Notes: generated by a model not told the origin, from the sequence alone. A DNA stretch of 64,000 bases from Polyangia bacterium (GCA_030424595.1 JAUHWG010000009.1:186001-250000); one strand, 5' to 3'. Positions 28,248-46,825 are shown, counted from the first letter of the stretch. Translations and numbers: made by a program.

Positions 28248-30059
28248 ATGCGTAAGCTCGTCTTCCCCGCGTTGTTCGCCCTGGCTCTGGCCTCAGGGGC
28301 CTGCAAAGAGCCCGATCCGAACGCCTTTGAGACCCACATCGAGAACATTCAGAAGGAGGGCGCGGCGGCTGCCGGCTACTCCGATCTCGAGAAGCTCGTC
28401 AAGGCGATCACAACCTCTCCCGCCGACAATGAGGCGCGGATCGACGAATTCGTCGCCAAGGTGATCCCGGTCTTCGAGGCCCGCTGGGACGAGGACGCGG
28501 AGTACCGCGATCAGATGCTGTCGATGCTCTACCTCATCGGTCGTCCCGAGGGGGCGAGCCTGTGGAACAAGGGGCTGGTCTTCGACGGTTCGGACGCCTC
28601 GCGCAAGCTGGTTCTCGCGTCGATCGACGGGATCATCAAGGCGAAGGCGGTCAGCACGGTCGACACGGTCATCGCCCAGCTTGACATCCTCCTCGCCTCG
28701 CCGAAGAAGGACAAGGGTCCTGAGGGCGGCGAGCTGCGGATGGCGATGGTCAAGGCCCTGGGCGAGCTCGGCGACGGCAAGGCCGTTCCGATCCTCATCA
28801 AGGTGATGGAGCAGACCAAGGAGAACCAGCCGGTCGCGGTCCACCGTGAGGCGGCGAAGTCCCTCGGCCTGATCGGCGACCCCGCGGCCACTGAGGCCCT
28901 CCTGGCGGTCACCTTCCGCGTCCCCGACGCTCCCTCGACGACGGACATCGGCAACCGCTCCAAGCTCGCCCTCGTCGCGATCGGGCAGCCGGCGGCGCCC
29001 GGCGTCATCAAGATGCTGAAGGGCGGTCAGGAGGAGGTCAACAAGCTCGCGTCGAACAACGGCGTCGATCTCCTCATCGTCCAGCAGACCGCGGTCGGCA
29101 TCCTCGGCGCCATGGGGGCCAAGGATGGTGTCGATGATCTGCTCGCCTTCATGCCGCGCGACGGGTGTGTCGACCCGAACGCCGAGGCGGCGAAGCCGAG
29201 CAAGAAGAAGAAAAAGAAGGGGAAGAAGGTCGAGGAAGAGGAGATCGATCCGGCCAACGCCAGCCTTCGGGCGTTCGTCGGCAACTCGCTCGGCCTGATC
29301 GGCGATGAGCGGGCCGCGGCGCCGCTGTGTCAGTGCGTCAGCGCGACCCACAACGCCGGCGACATGTTCCCGATCACCGAGGCCCTCGGCCGGATCCCTG
29401 GCGAGACCTCCGTGAACTGTCTCGTCGACCTGGTGAAGAACGGCGAGTACGACCCCGACACTGTCGAGAGCTCGGACTTCATCAAGCAGATCCGCTGGGA
29501 GGCCGCACGCTTCGCGATCCTCCTCGCCGGCCCCGAGGACGTCGACGCGGTCAAGGCCGCCTTCAGCAGCAACGACGGCGACGAGAAGGTCAAGGGAGAG
29601 CTGGCCCAGTGGTCCGCCGGACTGGAGCTCCTCGAGACCTGCAAGGCTGACAAGGACTGCTACCTCAAGACCGTCAAGGATCAGAACGCAGACTGGTTCG
29701 CCCGCGAGAAGGCCGCGTACGAGCTCGTGCGCCTCGCCAAGGGAGATGTCGACGTCGCCGTTGAGGTCTCCAAGGCGTTCAAGGTCCGCAACCCCGACGC
29801 CCGCGTGTCGATGGCGCTGATGGTCCCGCGGATCCTCGACGGCAAGAAGTGCAACGCCTGCGCGGAGGCCTTTGAGGACGTGATGCAGGGCGAGAAGGGG
29901 ACGATGGAGGCGGCGATGCAGCTCGCCGTCCTGACCGCTCGCCAGACGATCGCGAAGGTCCGCGAGAGCAGCGGTGCCCCTGCGGCTCCCGCCGCGAAGG
30001 CAGAGGCGAAGGCCGAGGACAAGGCGGAGGAAAAGGCGGAGGAGAAGGCGGAGGAGTAG
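28248..30059 (+). CDS. HEAT-repeat lipoprotein
   Basis: A 603-residue protein with lipobox SGAC (Cys19). The mature part is a succession of HEAT-type helix pairs, clearest at about 165-225 (MVKALGELGDGKAVPILIKV, EAAKSLGLIGDPAATEALL), 280-310 and 345-375 (GNSLGLIGDERAAAPLCQC), with a Lys-rich insertion at about 319-328. Later repeats contain scattered Cys pairs (CNAC near 538). The C-terminus is an Ala/Lys/Glu repeat. A GGAGG Shine-Dalgarno lies upstream of ATG 28248. A periplasmic scaffold attached to a membrane is likely; the partner is unknown. Confidence 0.85.
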   Translation: MRKLVFPALFALALASGACKEPDPNAFETHIENIQKEGAAAAGYSDLEKLVKAITTSPADNEARIDEFVAKVIPVFEARWDEDAEYRDQMLSMLYLIGRPEGASLWNKGLVFDGSDASRKLVLASIDGIIKAKAVSTVDTVIAQLDILLASPKKDKGPEGGELRMAMVKALGELGDGKAVPILIKVMEQTKENQPVAVHREAAKSLGLIGDPAATEALLAVTFRVPDAPSTTDIGNRSKLALVAIGQPAAPGVIKMLKGGQEEVNKLASNNGVDLLIVQQTAVGILGAMGAKDGVDDLLAFMPRDGCVDPNAEAAKPSKKKKKKGKKVEEEEIDPANASLRAFVGNSLGLIGDERAAAPLCQCVSATHNAGDMFPITEALGRIPGETSVNCLVDLVKNGEYDPDTVESSDFIKQIRWEAARFAILLAGPEDVDAVKAAFSSNDGDEKVKGELAQWSAGLELLETCKADKDCYLKTVKDQNADWFAREKAAYELVRLAKGDVDVAVEVSKAFKVRNPDARVSMALMVPRILDGKKCNACAEAFEDVMQGEKGTMEAAMQLAVLTARQTIAKVRESSGAPAAPAAKAEAKAEDKAEEKAEEKAEE

Positions 30060-30071
30060 CGACCCTAGATA

Positions 30072-30090
30072 CAGCACTCTGCGAGTGCTG
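30072..30090 (+). terminator. Short hairpin after the HEAT lipoprotein gene
   Basis: CAGCACT (30072-30078), 5-nt loop, AGTGCTG (30084-30090), 13 nt after the stop. No T-run; could be a terminator or a 3'-end stabiliser. Confidence 0.4.
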
Positions 30091-30112
30091 ATATCCCGCC
30101 CACTTGGCTCCT

Positions 30113-30150
30113 GATTCGCCTGTGCCGTGTTTCACACGCACAGGCGAATC
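30113..30150. other. Long 17-bp hairpin with a bulged C
   Basis: GATTCGCCTGTG (30113-30124) pairs perfectly with CACAGGCGAATC (30139-30150). Inside it, after a bulged C, CGTGT (30126-30130) pairs with ACACG (30134-30138) around a TTC loop. It lies 32 nt before the DUF481 gene start. It may be a terminator for the preceding gene or a leader element for the next. Confidence 0.75.
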
Positions 30151-30181
30151 GTCGTTGACTCTGCGGGGAGGCGTCGCCGAT

Positions 30182-31135
30182 ATGTCTTCTATGACCAAGT
30201 CGAGCGCCCTCCCGATCGCCACTCTCCTCTTGCTCGCCAGCGGATCGGCTTCGGCTCAGGATCCTGCCGTGCCTGCGGGGACGACTGGCGTTCAGGCGCC
30301 GGCGACCTCGGGCGCGACAGAGATCGACGGACAGGGAAAGTTTGCGACCGCGGAGAACCCGGTCGAGGCTGAGGCCGCCGGGGAAGAGGACACCGACGTC
30401 ACAGACCTGACGGTCTCGGCCGGCGGTCTCCTGTCGACGGGCAACGCGAGGTCGGTCGCCGCCACTGGCGCCCTCAACTTTCGCCTCCGCCGTGATCGCC
30501 ATCAGTTCACGACGGTCTTCGCCGGCAACTACGGCGCCGCCGCGCAGGCGATCGATCAGGGCTATGAGCCGAACGTCGCCAACCTCCAGGGGCGGGCGCG
30601 CTACGACGTGTTCTTCGCCAAGCGCTGGTCGGCCTTCCTGATGGTCACCGGTCGCAACGACCGCTTCCAGGGCCTCGACCTCCGGGTCAACGTCGACCCC
30701 GGCGTCGCCTTCCACATCCTGACCAAGAAGAACCACCGGCTGTGGACCGAGGCCGGCTACGACTTCCAGTACGACATCCGCCGCTACGACTCGATCATCG
30801 AGAGGGACGACATGGGCGTGCCGGTCCTGGACATGGACGGCAACACGATCCAGACCTCGGACAAGACCTCGGTCGTGCACGCGGCCCGCCTCTTCGTCGG
30901 TTACTCGAACCACATCAACGAGACGGTCAGCTTCGACACCGGCCTCGAGTATTTGCAGAGCGTCACCGAGGGCAAGACCTTCCGGCTGAATTGGGACAAC
31001 GCCATCACGGCGCAGCTCGTCAACAACCTCTCGATCTCGGGCACCTTCACGCTCCGCTACGAGAACAACCCGCTGCCGGACGTGCGGAAGCTCGACACGA
31101 TCACGGCGATGAACCTGGTCTACCGCTTCTTCTAG
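30182..31135 (+). CDS. DUF481 (YdiY-like) outer-membrane protein
   Basis: A 317-residue protein with a signal peptide ending at ASA near residue 25. An acidic linker follows, then a barrel-like region starting DLTVSAGGLLSTGNARS (about 80), the DUF481 hallmark where the first strand carries a GGxxxTGNxxS motif. The chain ends in VYRFF, an outer-membrane C-terminal signature. The ATG at 30182 has GGGGAGG upstream; the frame extends further 5' but without a signal peptide there. DUF481 proteins are salt-induced or uncharacterised porin-like barrels. Confidence 0.85.
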   Translation: MSSMTKSSALPIATLLLLASGSASAQDPAVPAGTTGVQAPATSGATEIDGQGKFATAENPVEAEAAGEEDTDVTDLTVSAGGLLSTGNARSVAATGALNFRLRRDRHQFTTVFAGNYGAAAQAIDQGYEPNVANLQGRARYDVFFAKRWSAFLMVTGRNDRFQGLDLRVNVDPGVAFHILTKKNHRLWTEAGYDFQYDIRRYDSIIERDDMGVPVLDMDGNTIQTSDKTSVVHAARLFVGYSNHINETVSFDTGLEYLQSVTEGKTFRLNWDNAITAQLVNNLSISGTFTLRYENNPLPDVRKLDTITAMNLVYRFF

Positions 31136-31231
31136 GCGGCGGGGCGGGGCGGGGCGTCGAGCGGTGCCGCGCTCGTGCGGAGCTTCATGAGGTCGGGAAC
31201 TTCCGTGCCGCCGCTGTGTCATCATCTCGTG

Positions 31232-32452
31232 ATGCCGCGTCTGGCTGGTCTCCTCTCCCTGGTTCTCCTGCTCGGCTGCGCCGGTCGTTCGGACTCGGCC
31301 GCGACCCAGGCCCCGGGAGGTGAGCGCGGGATCGCGGTCGATCCTGACGAGGTCGGCGATGGATCCTCACGCGGCGAGGGGCCGCTGGTCGGGGCGGCGC
31401 TCCTGGAGGAGGCCGAGGCTGCGCTCGACATGGACGAGCCAGCGCGGGCTGTGGCCCTCTTCGCCCGCTACCTCGCGGGGGAGACGACCCCGGACTCGGC
31501 CAAGCAGGCCTATCTCGGCCTCTCCCAGTCCCATGAGGCCCTCCGCGACTGCGCGGCGGCGGTGAGAACCTACGACGCCTACCTCGAGCGCTTCCCCGAG
31601 GGGGACGAGGTCGTCGAGGTCTACGCTCGGCGGGGGGCATGCCACGCCGAGCTCGAGCAGTGGGAGCGCTCGGCCGCGAGCTATCAGGAGGCGCGCTCGC
31701 GCGCTGGGGACGGGCTCCCCAGCGTCAAGGTCGAGCTCGCGGCTCGTGCGGGCTTCGCCCGCTTCCAGCTCGGCGACTACGAGGGGGCGCAGAGCCTCCT
31801 CAAGGAGGCCGACGCGGTCTTCAAGGCCTCCCAAGAGGCGGGTAGCGAGCGTTTCACCACCTACTACTTCGTCGGCATGACCCGCTTCTACCTGGGGGCG
31901 ATCCAGCACCGGAAGTTCCGCGAGATCGCCATCCGTCTCCCGGAGAAGACCATGGCCGAGGACTTCGCCCGCAAGTTCGAGCTCCTGACCGAGGCCCAAG
32001 AGGCCTACAACTACACGATCAAGGCCAAGCACATGTACTGGGTCTCGGCGGCGGGCTACCAGCTCGGATCCCTCTTTGAGGAGTTCTACGACGCCCTCAT
32101 GTACGCGCCGATCCCCGACTGGCTGGACGACAAGCAGCGCCAGGTCTACTACGAGGAGCTCAAGGACCAGCTCCGACCGGTGGTCAACAAGGCGATCTGG
32201 GTCTTTGAGAAGAACCTCGAGACGGCCCGCCGCCTCGGCTACGACAGCGACTTCATCGACCGGACCGAGGGCAAGCTGAGCGAGCTCCAGGGGATCCTGC
32301 TCGCCGGTGACACCGCCTGGGGCAAGCCCCATCCCCGGCTAGTCCCCGAAGCGAGGGGGGAGATCGCCACCGGTCCGAGCGGCGCCGATCGTGAAGAAGA
32401 GCCCCCAGCGGTGGATCAGAAGCTCTTTGTGCCGGTCCCGACCTCACTCTAG
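31232..32452 (+). CDS. TPR lipoprotein
   Basis: A 406-residue protein with lipobox LLGC (Cys16). Residues about 50-220 hold at least four TPR-like helix pairs (AEAALDMDEPARAVALFARY, AYLGLSQSHEALRDCAAAV, RRGACHAELEQWERSAASYQEA, GFARFQLGDYEGAQSLLKEA). Residues 220-370 remain helical with aromatic clusters, and the C-terminus is low-complexity. It is BamD/Tgl-like only in the broad sense of an outer-membrane TPR lipoprotein. The ATG at 31232 is chosen because the signal peptide begins there. Confidence 0.8.
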   Translation: MPRLAGLLSLVLLLGCAGRSDSAATQAPGGERGIAVDPDEVGDGSSRGEGPLVGAALLEEAEAALDMDEPARAVALFARYLAGETTPDSAKQAYLGLSQSHEALRDCAAAVRTYDAYLERFPEGDEVVEVYARRGACHAELEQWERSAASYQEARSRAGDGLPSVKVELAARAGFARFQLGDYEGAQSLLKEADAVFKASQEAGSERFTTYYFVGMTRFYLGAIQHRKFREIAIRLPEKTMAEDFARKFELLTEAQEAYNYTIKAKHMYWVSAAGYQLGSLFEEFYDALMYAPIPDWLDDKQRQVYYEELKDQLRPVVNKAIWVFEKNLETARRLGYDSDFIDRTEGKLSELQGILLAGDTAWGKPHPRLVPEARGEIATGPSGADREEEPPAVDQKLFVPVPTSL

Positions 32453-32531
32453 GTCTGGGCTTGTGAGTAGGGCCACGTCCGGGGGGGTCAATTATCGGTT
32501 GCTAGACGTCCCTTGAGGGGCTGCGCCCTGC

Positions 32532-32561
32532 TTGACACCCTCGCCGAAGCAGGTTTATACA
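32532..32561 (+). promoter_or_regulatory. Strong sigma70 promoter of the tRNA-tufB operon
   Basis: Consensus TTGACA (32532-32537), 18-nt spacer, TATACA (32556-32561). It is the closest match to consensus seen in the window and lies about 120 nt before the first tRNA. This leader region (32453-32690) shows no gene. Confidence 0.8.
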
Positions 32562-32690
32562 GCGCGTCCGAAGCCGTCGTTGTGCCCTGAGCGCGATTCC
32601 GGAGTCGTCTACCCCAACCTTTACTGCTCCTCAACCGCGAACCAGGACATCGACTTGCGCTCCAGCGCGTGTCACGCGAACCGCAAACTC

Positions 32691-32763
32691 GCTGACGTAG
32701 CTCAATTGGTAGAGCTCCTGATTTGTAATCAGGTGGTTGCGGGTTCGAGTCCCATCGTCAGCT
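32691..32763 (+). tRNA. tRNA-Thr (UGU)
   Basis: 73-nt cloverleaf with acceptor GCTGACG/CGTCAGC, anticodon loop TTTGTAA (anticodon TGT) and a GGTTCGAGTCC T-arm. The 3' CCA is not encoded. First gene of a Thr-Tyr-Gly-Thr-tufB set, the same order as E. coli thrU-tyrU-glyT-thrT-tufB. Confidence 0.97.
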
Positions 32764-32805
32764 CTCTGATCTCTGAAATTCGACATATCTAGGCGAATGC
32801 CTATC

Positions 32806-32891
32806 TGGATGGGTGCCCGAGTTGGCCAAAGGGAGCGGACTGTAAATCCGCCGCGTTATCGCTTCGAAGGTTCGAATCCTTCCCCATCCAT
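32806..32891 (+). tRNA. tRNA-Tyr (GUA)
   Basis: 86-nt type II tRNA with a long variable arm, acceptor TGGATGG/CCATCCA and anticodon loop CTGTAAA (anticodon GTA). CCA not encoded. Confidence 0.97.
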
Positions 32892-32895
32892 TTTC

Positions 32896-32968
32896 GCGGG
32901 AGTAGCTCAGTTGGTAGAGCGTCAGCCTTCCAAGCTGAATGTCGCGAGTTCGACCCTCGTCTCCCGCT
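32896..32968 (+). tRNA. tRNA-Gly (UCC)
   Basis: 73 nt; acceptor GCGGGAG/CTCCCGC, anticodon loop CTTCCAA (anticodon TCC). CCA not encoded. Confidence 0.97.
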
Positions 32969-32996
32969 TCCCCGATCGTCCAACCCCACCCACTAC

Positions 32997-33069
32997 GCCC
33001 ACATAGCTCAGTCGGTAGAGCACATCCTTGGTAAGGATGAGGTCAGCGGTTCGAATCCGCTTGTGGGCT
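32997..33069 (+). tRNA. tRNA-Thr (GGU)
   Basis: 73 nt; acceptor GCCCACA/TGTGGGC, anticodon loop TTGGTAA (anticodon GGT). CCA not encoded. tufB starts 57 nt downstream. Confidence 0.97.
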
Positions 33070-33126
33070 CTCGCGATAAGCGTACGAGACAGCAGCTAGG
33101 CTCGAAGCAGCCCCGGAGAAGAAGTC

Positions 33127-34326
<1,200 letters not shown>

Positions 34327-34346
34327 TCCAAGTATCTCGCAAACAT

Positions 34347-34369
34347 GGGCCCTCTGGGCCCTTGTTTTT
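34347..34369 (+). terminator. Rho-independent terminator of the tRNA-tufB operon
   Basis: GGGCCC (34347-34352), TCT loop, GGGCCC (34356-34361), then TTGTTTTT. The upstream AAACA also pairs with TGTTT. This is the clearest classical terminator in the window. Confidence 0.85.
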
Positions 34370-34402
34370 GCGCGGTACCTTGCAACTCGGAACGGGTCTT
34401 GC

Positions 34403-34408
34403 TATACG
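34403..34408 (+). promoter_or_regulatory. Candidate extended -10 box of the rpmG-secE-nusG operon
   Basis: TGC-TATACG, located between the tufB terminator and the rpmG start at 34437; leader of about 22 nt. Confidence 0.5.
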
Positions 34409-34436
34409 CTAGCCCCTTCGAGCGACCGAGGACCTT

Positions 34437-34598
34437 ATGGCTGCCGGTAACCGAATCATCATCCACTTCGAGTGCAAGTCGTGTAAGCGGCGGAACTACT
34501 CGTCCACCAAAAACAAGCGCACTACCTCTGAAAAGCTGAAGTTGCGGAAGTACTGCCGCTTCTGTCGCTCGCACACCGAGCACAAGGAGACCAAGTAG
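34437..34598 (+). CDS. rpmG: 50S ribosomal protein L33
   Basis: A 53-residue protein. Four Cys in two CxxC pairs (13/16 and 40/43) mark the zinc-binding form, and the [11 protein letters not shown] stretch is the L33 signature. Its position between tufB and tRNA-Trp/secE is the usual one. Confidence 0.96.
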   Translation: MAAGNRIIIHFECKSCKRRNYSSTKNKRTTSEKLKLRKYCRFCRSHTEHKETK

Positions 34599-34686
34599 CG
34601 CGACGCTCGCCGGTTCGGCGGCCCCGACCATGGGCCCCGGAGCCGGCGAATCGCTGTGCTTCTCGCATGGCGATATCGCACATTTT

Positions 34687-34759
34687 AGGGCGTTAGCTCA
34701 GTTGGTAGAGCAGCGGACTCCAAATCCGCAGGCCGGGGGTTCGAGACCCTCACGCCCTG
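34687..34759 (+). tRNA. tRNA-Trp (CCA)
   Basis: 73 nt; acceptor AGGGCGT/ACGCCCT, anticodon loop CTCCAAA (anticodon CCA), discriminator G. The 3' CCA is not encoded. A small hairpin (GATGAC/GTCATC, 34773-34793) separates it from secE and may be a processing or attenuation element. Confidence 0.97.
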
Positions 34760-34805
34760 CAAACTCGTCAGAGATGACCCCTTTGGTGTCATCCTCCTAG
34801 GCACC

Positions 34806-35231
34806 ATGTCGACCACCAGGCGCAGGAAGAAACACGTCATCGACCGCGACTTTGATCCCAACCGTTGGGCTCATCTCGCGTTCGCTCTCGGCGGTTTCAT
34901 GGGGGCCTGGGTCTTCTCCAACCTCGTCGAAGACGGTTGGGCGATCATCCACTCCTACTATCCGCAGATCGGACGGCCCGTGCCGTTCACTGCGAACGGG
35001 ATCGGCATCGCCATCGCGTTGATCGCTACGATCTTCGCCTGGCGCCGTGAAAAATGGTTCCAGTTCATGTGCGAGGTCGCCATCGAGGTATCTCAGGTGG
35101 TTTGGCCGACTCGAACCGAGACGCGGGCTGCCACCGTAGTCGTCATCGTGATCACCCTGATCTGTTCCGTGTTGCTATCCGGGATGGATCTCTTCTGGTC
35201 GAGCATCACCGACTGGCTGTACGGGATTTAG
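34806..35231 (+). CDS. secE: Preprotein translocase subunit SecE
   Basis: A 141-residue three-helix SecE, like the E. coli type: helices at about 23-42, 62-79 and 108-130. The conserved cytoplasmic amphipathic helix and WPTRTETRAAT motif precede the third helix. It partners SecY, encoded at 60251. The N-terminus is strongly basic (TTRRRKKH). nusG follows 25 nt later. Confidence 0.96.
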   Translation: MSTTRRRKKHVIDRDFDPNRWAHLAFALGGFMGAWVFSNLVEDGWAIIHSYYPQIGRPVPFTANGIGIAIALIATIFAWRREKWFQFMCEVAIEVSQVVWPTRTETRAATVVVIVITLICSVLLSGMDLFWSSITDWLYGI

Positions 35232-35256
35232 CTGAGCAACAGATCCGGGCGCACAA

Positions 35257-35802
35257 ATGGAGTGGTACGTCGTAAACACCTTCTCTGGCTACGAGAACAC
35301 AGTCAGGAACAACCTCGAGGATCGGATCAAGGCCAACAGCCTCGCCGAGTGCTTCGAGGAGATCCTGGTCCCCAGCGAGAAGGTCACGGAGCGGCGGGGC
35401 AACACCACCGTGAAGAAGACCAAGAAGTTCTTCCCGGGGTACATCTTCATCAAGATGGAGATGACCAAGGAGGCCTGGCACCTCGTGCAGGCCACACCTC
35501 GGGTCACCGGTTTTCTCGGCGGGCAGTCGCCGAAGCCGGTTCCTGCGTCGCAGATGGCGCGGATGCTCGGCGGCGGGCAAGAAGAGCAGGCCGCCGAGGA
35601 AGAGAAGAAGGTCGTTCCAGCCGTGATCTACGCGGTTGGCGACGAGGTCCGGGTCAAGACCGGCGCCTTCGCAAACTTCACAGGCGAGGTCGAAGAGGTC
35701 AACACCGACAAGGAAAAGGTGTGGCTCGCGGTCTCGATCTTCGGTCGGCCTACCCGCGTTGAAGTTGACTTCGCGGACCTAGAGCCGAACAACCAGGCAT
35801 AA
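35257..35802 (+). CDS. nusG: Transcription termination/antitermination factor NusG
   Basis: A 181-residue protein with the NGN domain (MEWYVVNTFSGYENTV at the start, FFPGYIFIKMEMTKEAWHLV at about 62-81) and a C-terminal KOW domain (GDEVRVKTGAFANFTGEVEEV, about 128-148). A linker of Glu/Ala/Lys separates them. It couples RNA polymerase to Rho or the ribosome. Confidence 0.98.
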   Translation: MEWYVVNTFSGYENTVRNNLEDRIKANSLAECFEEILVPSEKVTERRGNTTVKKTKKFFPGYIFIKMEMTKEAWHLVQATPRVTGFLGGQSPKPVPASQMARMLGGGQEEQAAEEEKKVVPAVIYAVGDEVRVKTGAFANFTGEVEEVNTDKEKVWLAVSIFGRPTRVEVDFADLEPNNQA

Positions 35803-35844
35803 AGAGGCGGAGAGGGTCCCCCCTCCCGCGAGAGGCAAGTTCAG

Positions 35845-36267
35845 ATGAAGAAGGTCGTAGGCCAGATCAAGCTCCAGATTCAGGCTGGCAAGGCGAACCC
35901 CGCGCCGCCCATCGGTCCCGCGTTGGGCTCCCGTGGCGTGAACATCATGGAGTTCTGCAAGCAGTTCAATGCTCGCACCCAGAAGGAGGCCGGGATGGTG
36001 ATCCCGGTCGTGATCACCGTCTTCAGTGACCGGTCGTTCTCCTTCATCACCAAGACCCCGCCGGCGCCCGTGCTCCTGCTCAAGGCGCTTGGGATCAACA
36101 AGGGCTCCGGTGTCCCCAACCAGATCAAGGTCGGCAAGGTCACCCAGGACCAGCTCCGCGAGATCGCCGAGCTCAAGTTCAAGGACATGAACGCCTCCTC
36201 CGTCGAGGCTGCGATGCTCTCGATCGCCGGCACTGCCCGGTCGATGGGCATTGACGTCGTCGCTTAG
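35845..36267 (+). CDS. rplK: 50S ribosomal protein L11
   Basis: A 140-residue protein with the L11 N-terminal signature ([20 protein letters not shown]) and the C-terminal rRNA-binding domain ([20 protein letters not shown]). Part of the GTPase-associated centre. Confidence 0.99.
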   Translation: MKKVVGQIKLQIQAGKANPAPPIGPALGSRGVNIMEFCKQFNARTQKEAGMVIPVVITVFSDRSFSFITKTPPAPVLLLKALGINKGSGVPNQIKVGKVTQDQLREIAELKFKDMNASSVEAAMLSIAGTARSMGIDVVA

Positions 36268-36397
36268 GTTGTGGGTTAGGTCACAACCGAGCGCATAGGT
36301 TCCCGGGCGACCGCGGTGTACATCTGCGGTCGTCAGGCACGGTGACGCCGCGCCAACAACGGGGGAGGGGAGACCCGCTCGCACCCCGAAAGGCTCA

Positions 36398-37111
36398 ATG
36401 ACAATGACGAAGAAGTACGAGGCCGCGCTCAAGCTGGTCGATCGTGAGAAGCAATACTCCCTCGCTGAGGCTTGCGAGCTAGTCCTGAAGACCAGCTTCG
36501 CCAAGTTCGACGAGTCTGTCGACATCGCCGCGCGCCTCGGGGTCAACCCGAAGCACGCCGACCAGATGTTGCGCTCGTCGGTGAGCCTGCCGCACGGGAC
36601 CGGCAAGACCATCCGGGTCGTCGTCTTCGCCAAGGGCGACGCGGCGGCTGCTGCCCGTGATGAGGGCGCGGACTACGTCGGCGCCGAGGACCTGGTCGAG
36701 AAGATCCAGAAGGACAACTGGCTCGACTTTGACTCCGCGATCGCCACCCCGAACATGATGGGCCTCGTCGGTCGCCTGGGTCGGATCCTCGGACCTCGGA
36801 ACCTCATGCCGAACCCGAAGGTCGGCACCGTGACGATGGACGTGGGCAAGGCTGTCCGCGAGCTCAAGGCTGGCCGGATCGAGTTCCGCACCGAGAAGAC
36901 CGGCATCGTCCACGCGCCGGTCGGCAAGATCTCGTTCGGGTCCGACAAGATCCGCGAGAACGTCATGGCGCTCCTCGCGACGCTCCACCGCCTCAAGCCC
37001 GCGACGGCGAAGGGGAAGTACTGGAAGAGCGTCACCATCGCCGCGACGATGGGACCGGGGATCCGCATCGACACCAGCGAGGTCGCCTCGCTGGTCGAGG
37101 ACCACCGCTAG
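36398..37111 (+). CDS. rplA: 50S ribosomal protein L1
   Basis: A 237-residue protein with [21 protein letters not shown], the L1 signature. The start may be 36398 or the ATG at 36404. The 130-nt gap from rplK contains two small hairpins (GTTGTG/CACAAC near 36270 and GACCGC/GCGGTC near 36309), which could be the L1 autoregulatory site; that is inference. Confidence 0.98.
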   Translation: MTMTKKYEAALKLVDREKQYSLAEACELVLKTSFAKFDESVDIAARLGVNPKHADQMLRSSVSLPHGTGKTIRVVVFAKGDAAAAARDEGADYVGAEDLVEKIQKDNWLDFDSAIATPNMMGLVGRLGRILGPRNLMPNPKVGTVTMDVGKAVRELKAGRIEFRTEKTGIVHAPVGKISFGSDKIRENVMALLATLHRLKPATAKGKYWKSVTIAATMGPGIRIDTSEVASLVEDHR

Positions 37112-37124
37112 CACCAACAATTTG

Positions 37125-37330
37125 TGAGATCGATCAGGAGGCTGTCGGGAACACGAGTTGAGACATAAGGCCGCCCCACCCGTGGGGCGGACACTCGAAG
37201 ACAGCAGGTGGTCGAAAGACCTTAAACGCGAATGCGGCCAGCCGAGGGTGGAGCGAACGTTGAGAGGTACTCACCCCTGTGGTGAGAGCTCCGCGGCTCT
37301 CCAACCACGGCGAGCCAGAGGGCAGCAGAC
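37125..37330 (+). promoter_or_regulatory. Ribosomal protein L10 leader (structured mRNA leader of rplJ-rplL)
   Basis: The 222-nt rplA-rplJ gap folds into several stems: CCGCCCCA/TGGGGCGG (37171-37190) enclosed by CGAGT/ACTCG, GGTC-GAAA-GACC with a GNRA loop (37210-37221), and GAGAGC/GCTCTC near 37284. The location and structure match the known L10 leader, where the L10-L12 complex represses translation of its own operon. The exact family match would need a covariance-model search. Confidence 0.7.
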
Positions 37331-37333
37331 ACC

Positions 37334-37852
37334 ATGCAGATGAGCAAGCAAGAACAGTCCAGCCAGCTCCGTGAGGCGCTCGGCGACGTCGCAGCGATCG
37401 TTCTCCTCGACTTCGAGGGGATGACGGTCGCCGATGCGACGGAGCTGCGCACCAAGTTTCGCGAGGCTGGGTGCACGTACCGGGTCTACAAGAACACGAT
37501 CATTCATCACGCGATCTCGGGCACGGGCCTCGAGCCGGTCAGCCACCTCCTCAAGGGGATGACCGGGCTGGCCTACAACGCTGACGATCCGGGCGCCCCC
37601 GCTCGGGTCTGCCGTGACCTCGCCAAGGACATTCCTTCGGTCAAGGTCAAGGGCGGCGTGATCGAGGGGACCCTCCTCGACGCGGCCGGGATTGCTCGGC
37701 TCGCGGACATGCCGGGACCGCTGGAGCTCAAGGCGATGCTCCTTCGTCTCCTTCAGACCCCCGCGACCAACATGGTTCGGGTCCTCAACGCGGGACCGCA
37801 GAGCTTCCTCTACCTCCTCAACGCCAAGCAGGAGAAGGACGCCGCCGCCTAG
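37334..37852 (+). CDS. rplJ: 50S ribosomal protein L10
   Basis: A 172-residue protein with the N-terminal rRNA-binding domain (VADATELRTKFREAGCTYRVYKNTI) and a C-terminal helix that carries L7/L12 dimers. Starts after the structured leader. Confidence 0.98.
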   Translation: MQMSKQEQSSQLREALGDVAAIVLLDFEGMTVADATELRTKFREAGCTYRVYKNTIIHHAISGTGLEPVSHLLKGMTGLAYNADDPGAPARVCRDLAKDIPSVKVKGGVIEGTLLDAAGIARLADMPGPLELKAMLLRLLQTPATNMVRVLNAGPQSFLYLLNAKQEKDAAA

Positions 37853-37912
37853 GCGACTCTCCTCCGCTCCAAACTCAACTAGCTACACGCAACTTCAGAA
37901 AGACAGCACAAA

Positions 37913-38290
37913 ATGTCGGTTACCAAGGATCAAGTCATCGATTTCCTCAGCAATCTCCCGGTCATTGAGATCGCGGGCCTCGTCAAGGAGCTCGAGGAGA
38001 AGTGGGGAGTCTCGGCCGCCGCGCCCGTCGCCGTCGCCGCCGGTGGCGGTGCCACTGAGGAGAAGGCCGAAGAGCAGACCGAGTTCACGGTCGTCCTCAA
38101 GGACTTCGGCGCCAAGAAGATCAACGTCATCAAGGTCATCCGCGCGGTGATCCCGGGCCTCGGTCTCAAGGACGCGAAGACCATCGTCGAGAGCGCTCCG
38201 ACCAACGTCAAGGAGGGCATCTCCAAGGAAGAGGCCGAGGAGATGGCGAAGCAGCTCAAGGAGGCCGGTGCTGAGGTCGAGATCAAGTAA
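37913..38290 (+). CDS. rplL: 50S ribosomal protein L7/L12
   Basis: A 125-residue protein with the N-terminal dimerisation helices, an Ala-rich hinge (about 38-55) and the conserved C-terminal domain ([20 protein letters not shown] and KDAKTIVES). Confidence 0.99.
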   Translation: MSVTKDQVIDFLSNLPVIEIAGLVKELEEKWGVSAAAPVAVAAGGGATEEKAEEQTEFTVVLKDFGAKKINVIKVIRAVIPGLGLKDAKTIVESAPTNVKEGISKEEAEEMAKQLKEAGAEVEIK

Positions 38291-38310
38291 CCAGAGGCTT
38301 CGACCTCTGG
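38291..38310 (+). terminator. rplL-rpoB attenuator-like hairpin
   Basis: CCAGAGG (38291-38297), 6-nt loop, CCTCTGG (38304-38310), starting directly after the rplL stop. The E. coli rplL-rpoB gap holds an attenuator, so partial termination here is plausible. Confidence 0.6.
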
Positions 38311-38332
38311 CGCATCTCAGCATGCGTCTTCA

Positions 38333-38379
38333 GGCGCGAACGACGTCGAGGGGAGAGGTGCCCCTTGGCGTCGTGCGCC
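38333..38379 (+). promoter_or_regulatory. Long nested stem in the rplL-rpoB gap
   Basis: Three stacked helices: GGCGC/GCGCC (38333-38337 with 38375-38379), ACGACG/CGTCGT (38340-38345 with 38369-38374) and AGGGG/CCCCT (38349-38353 with 38361-38365). In E. coli this gap has an RNase III site; a similar processing role is inference. Confidence 0.55.
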
Positions 38380-38455
38380 GCTATTTCAATTGCGACTTAG
38401 ATTATTTTAGGCACCTCGCCTGCATCCACCAGTCCGCCTACGTCGAGGAAAATTG

Positions 38456-42613
<4,158 letters not shown>

Positions 42614-42643
42614 CCCACGGACCGTCACCGGGAGAACAGGCTC

Positions 42644-46825
<4,182 letters not shown>

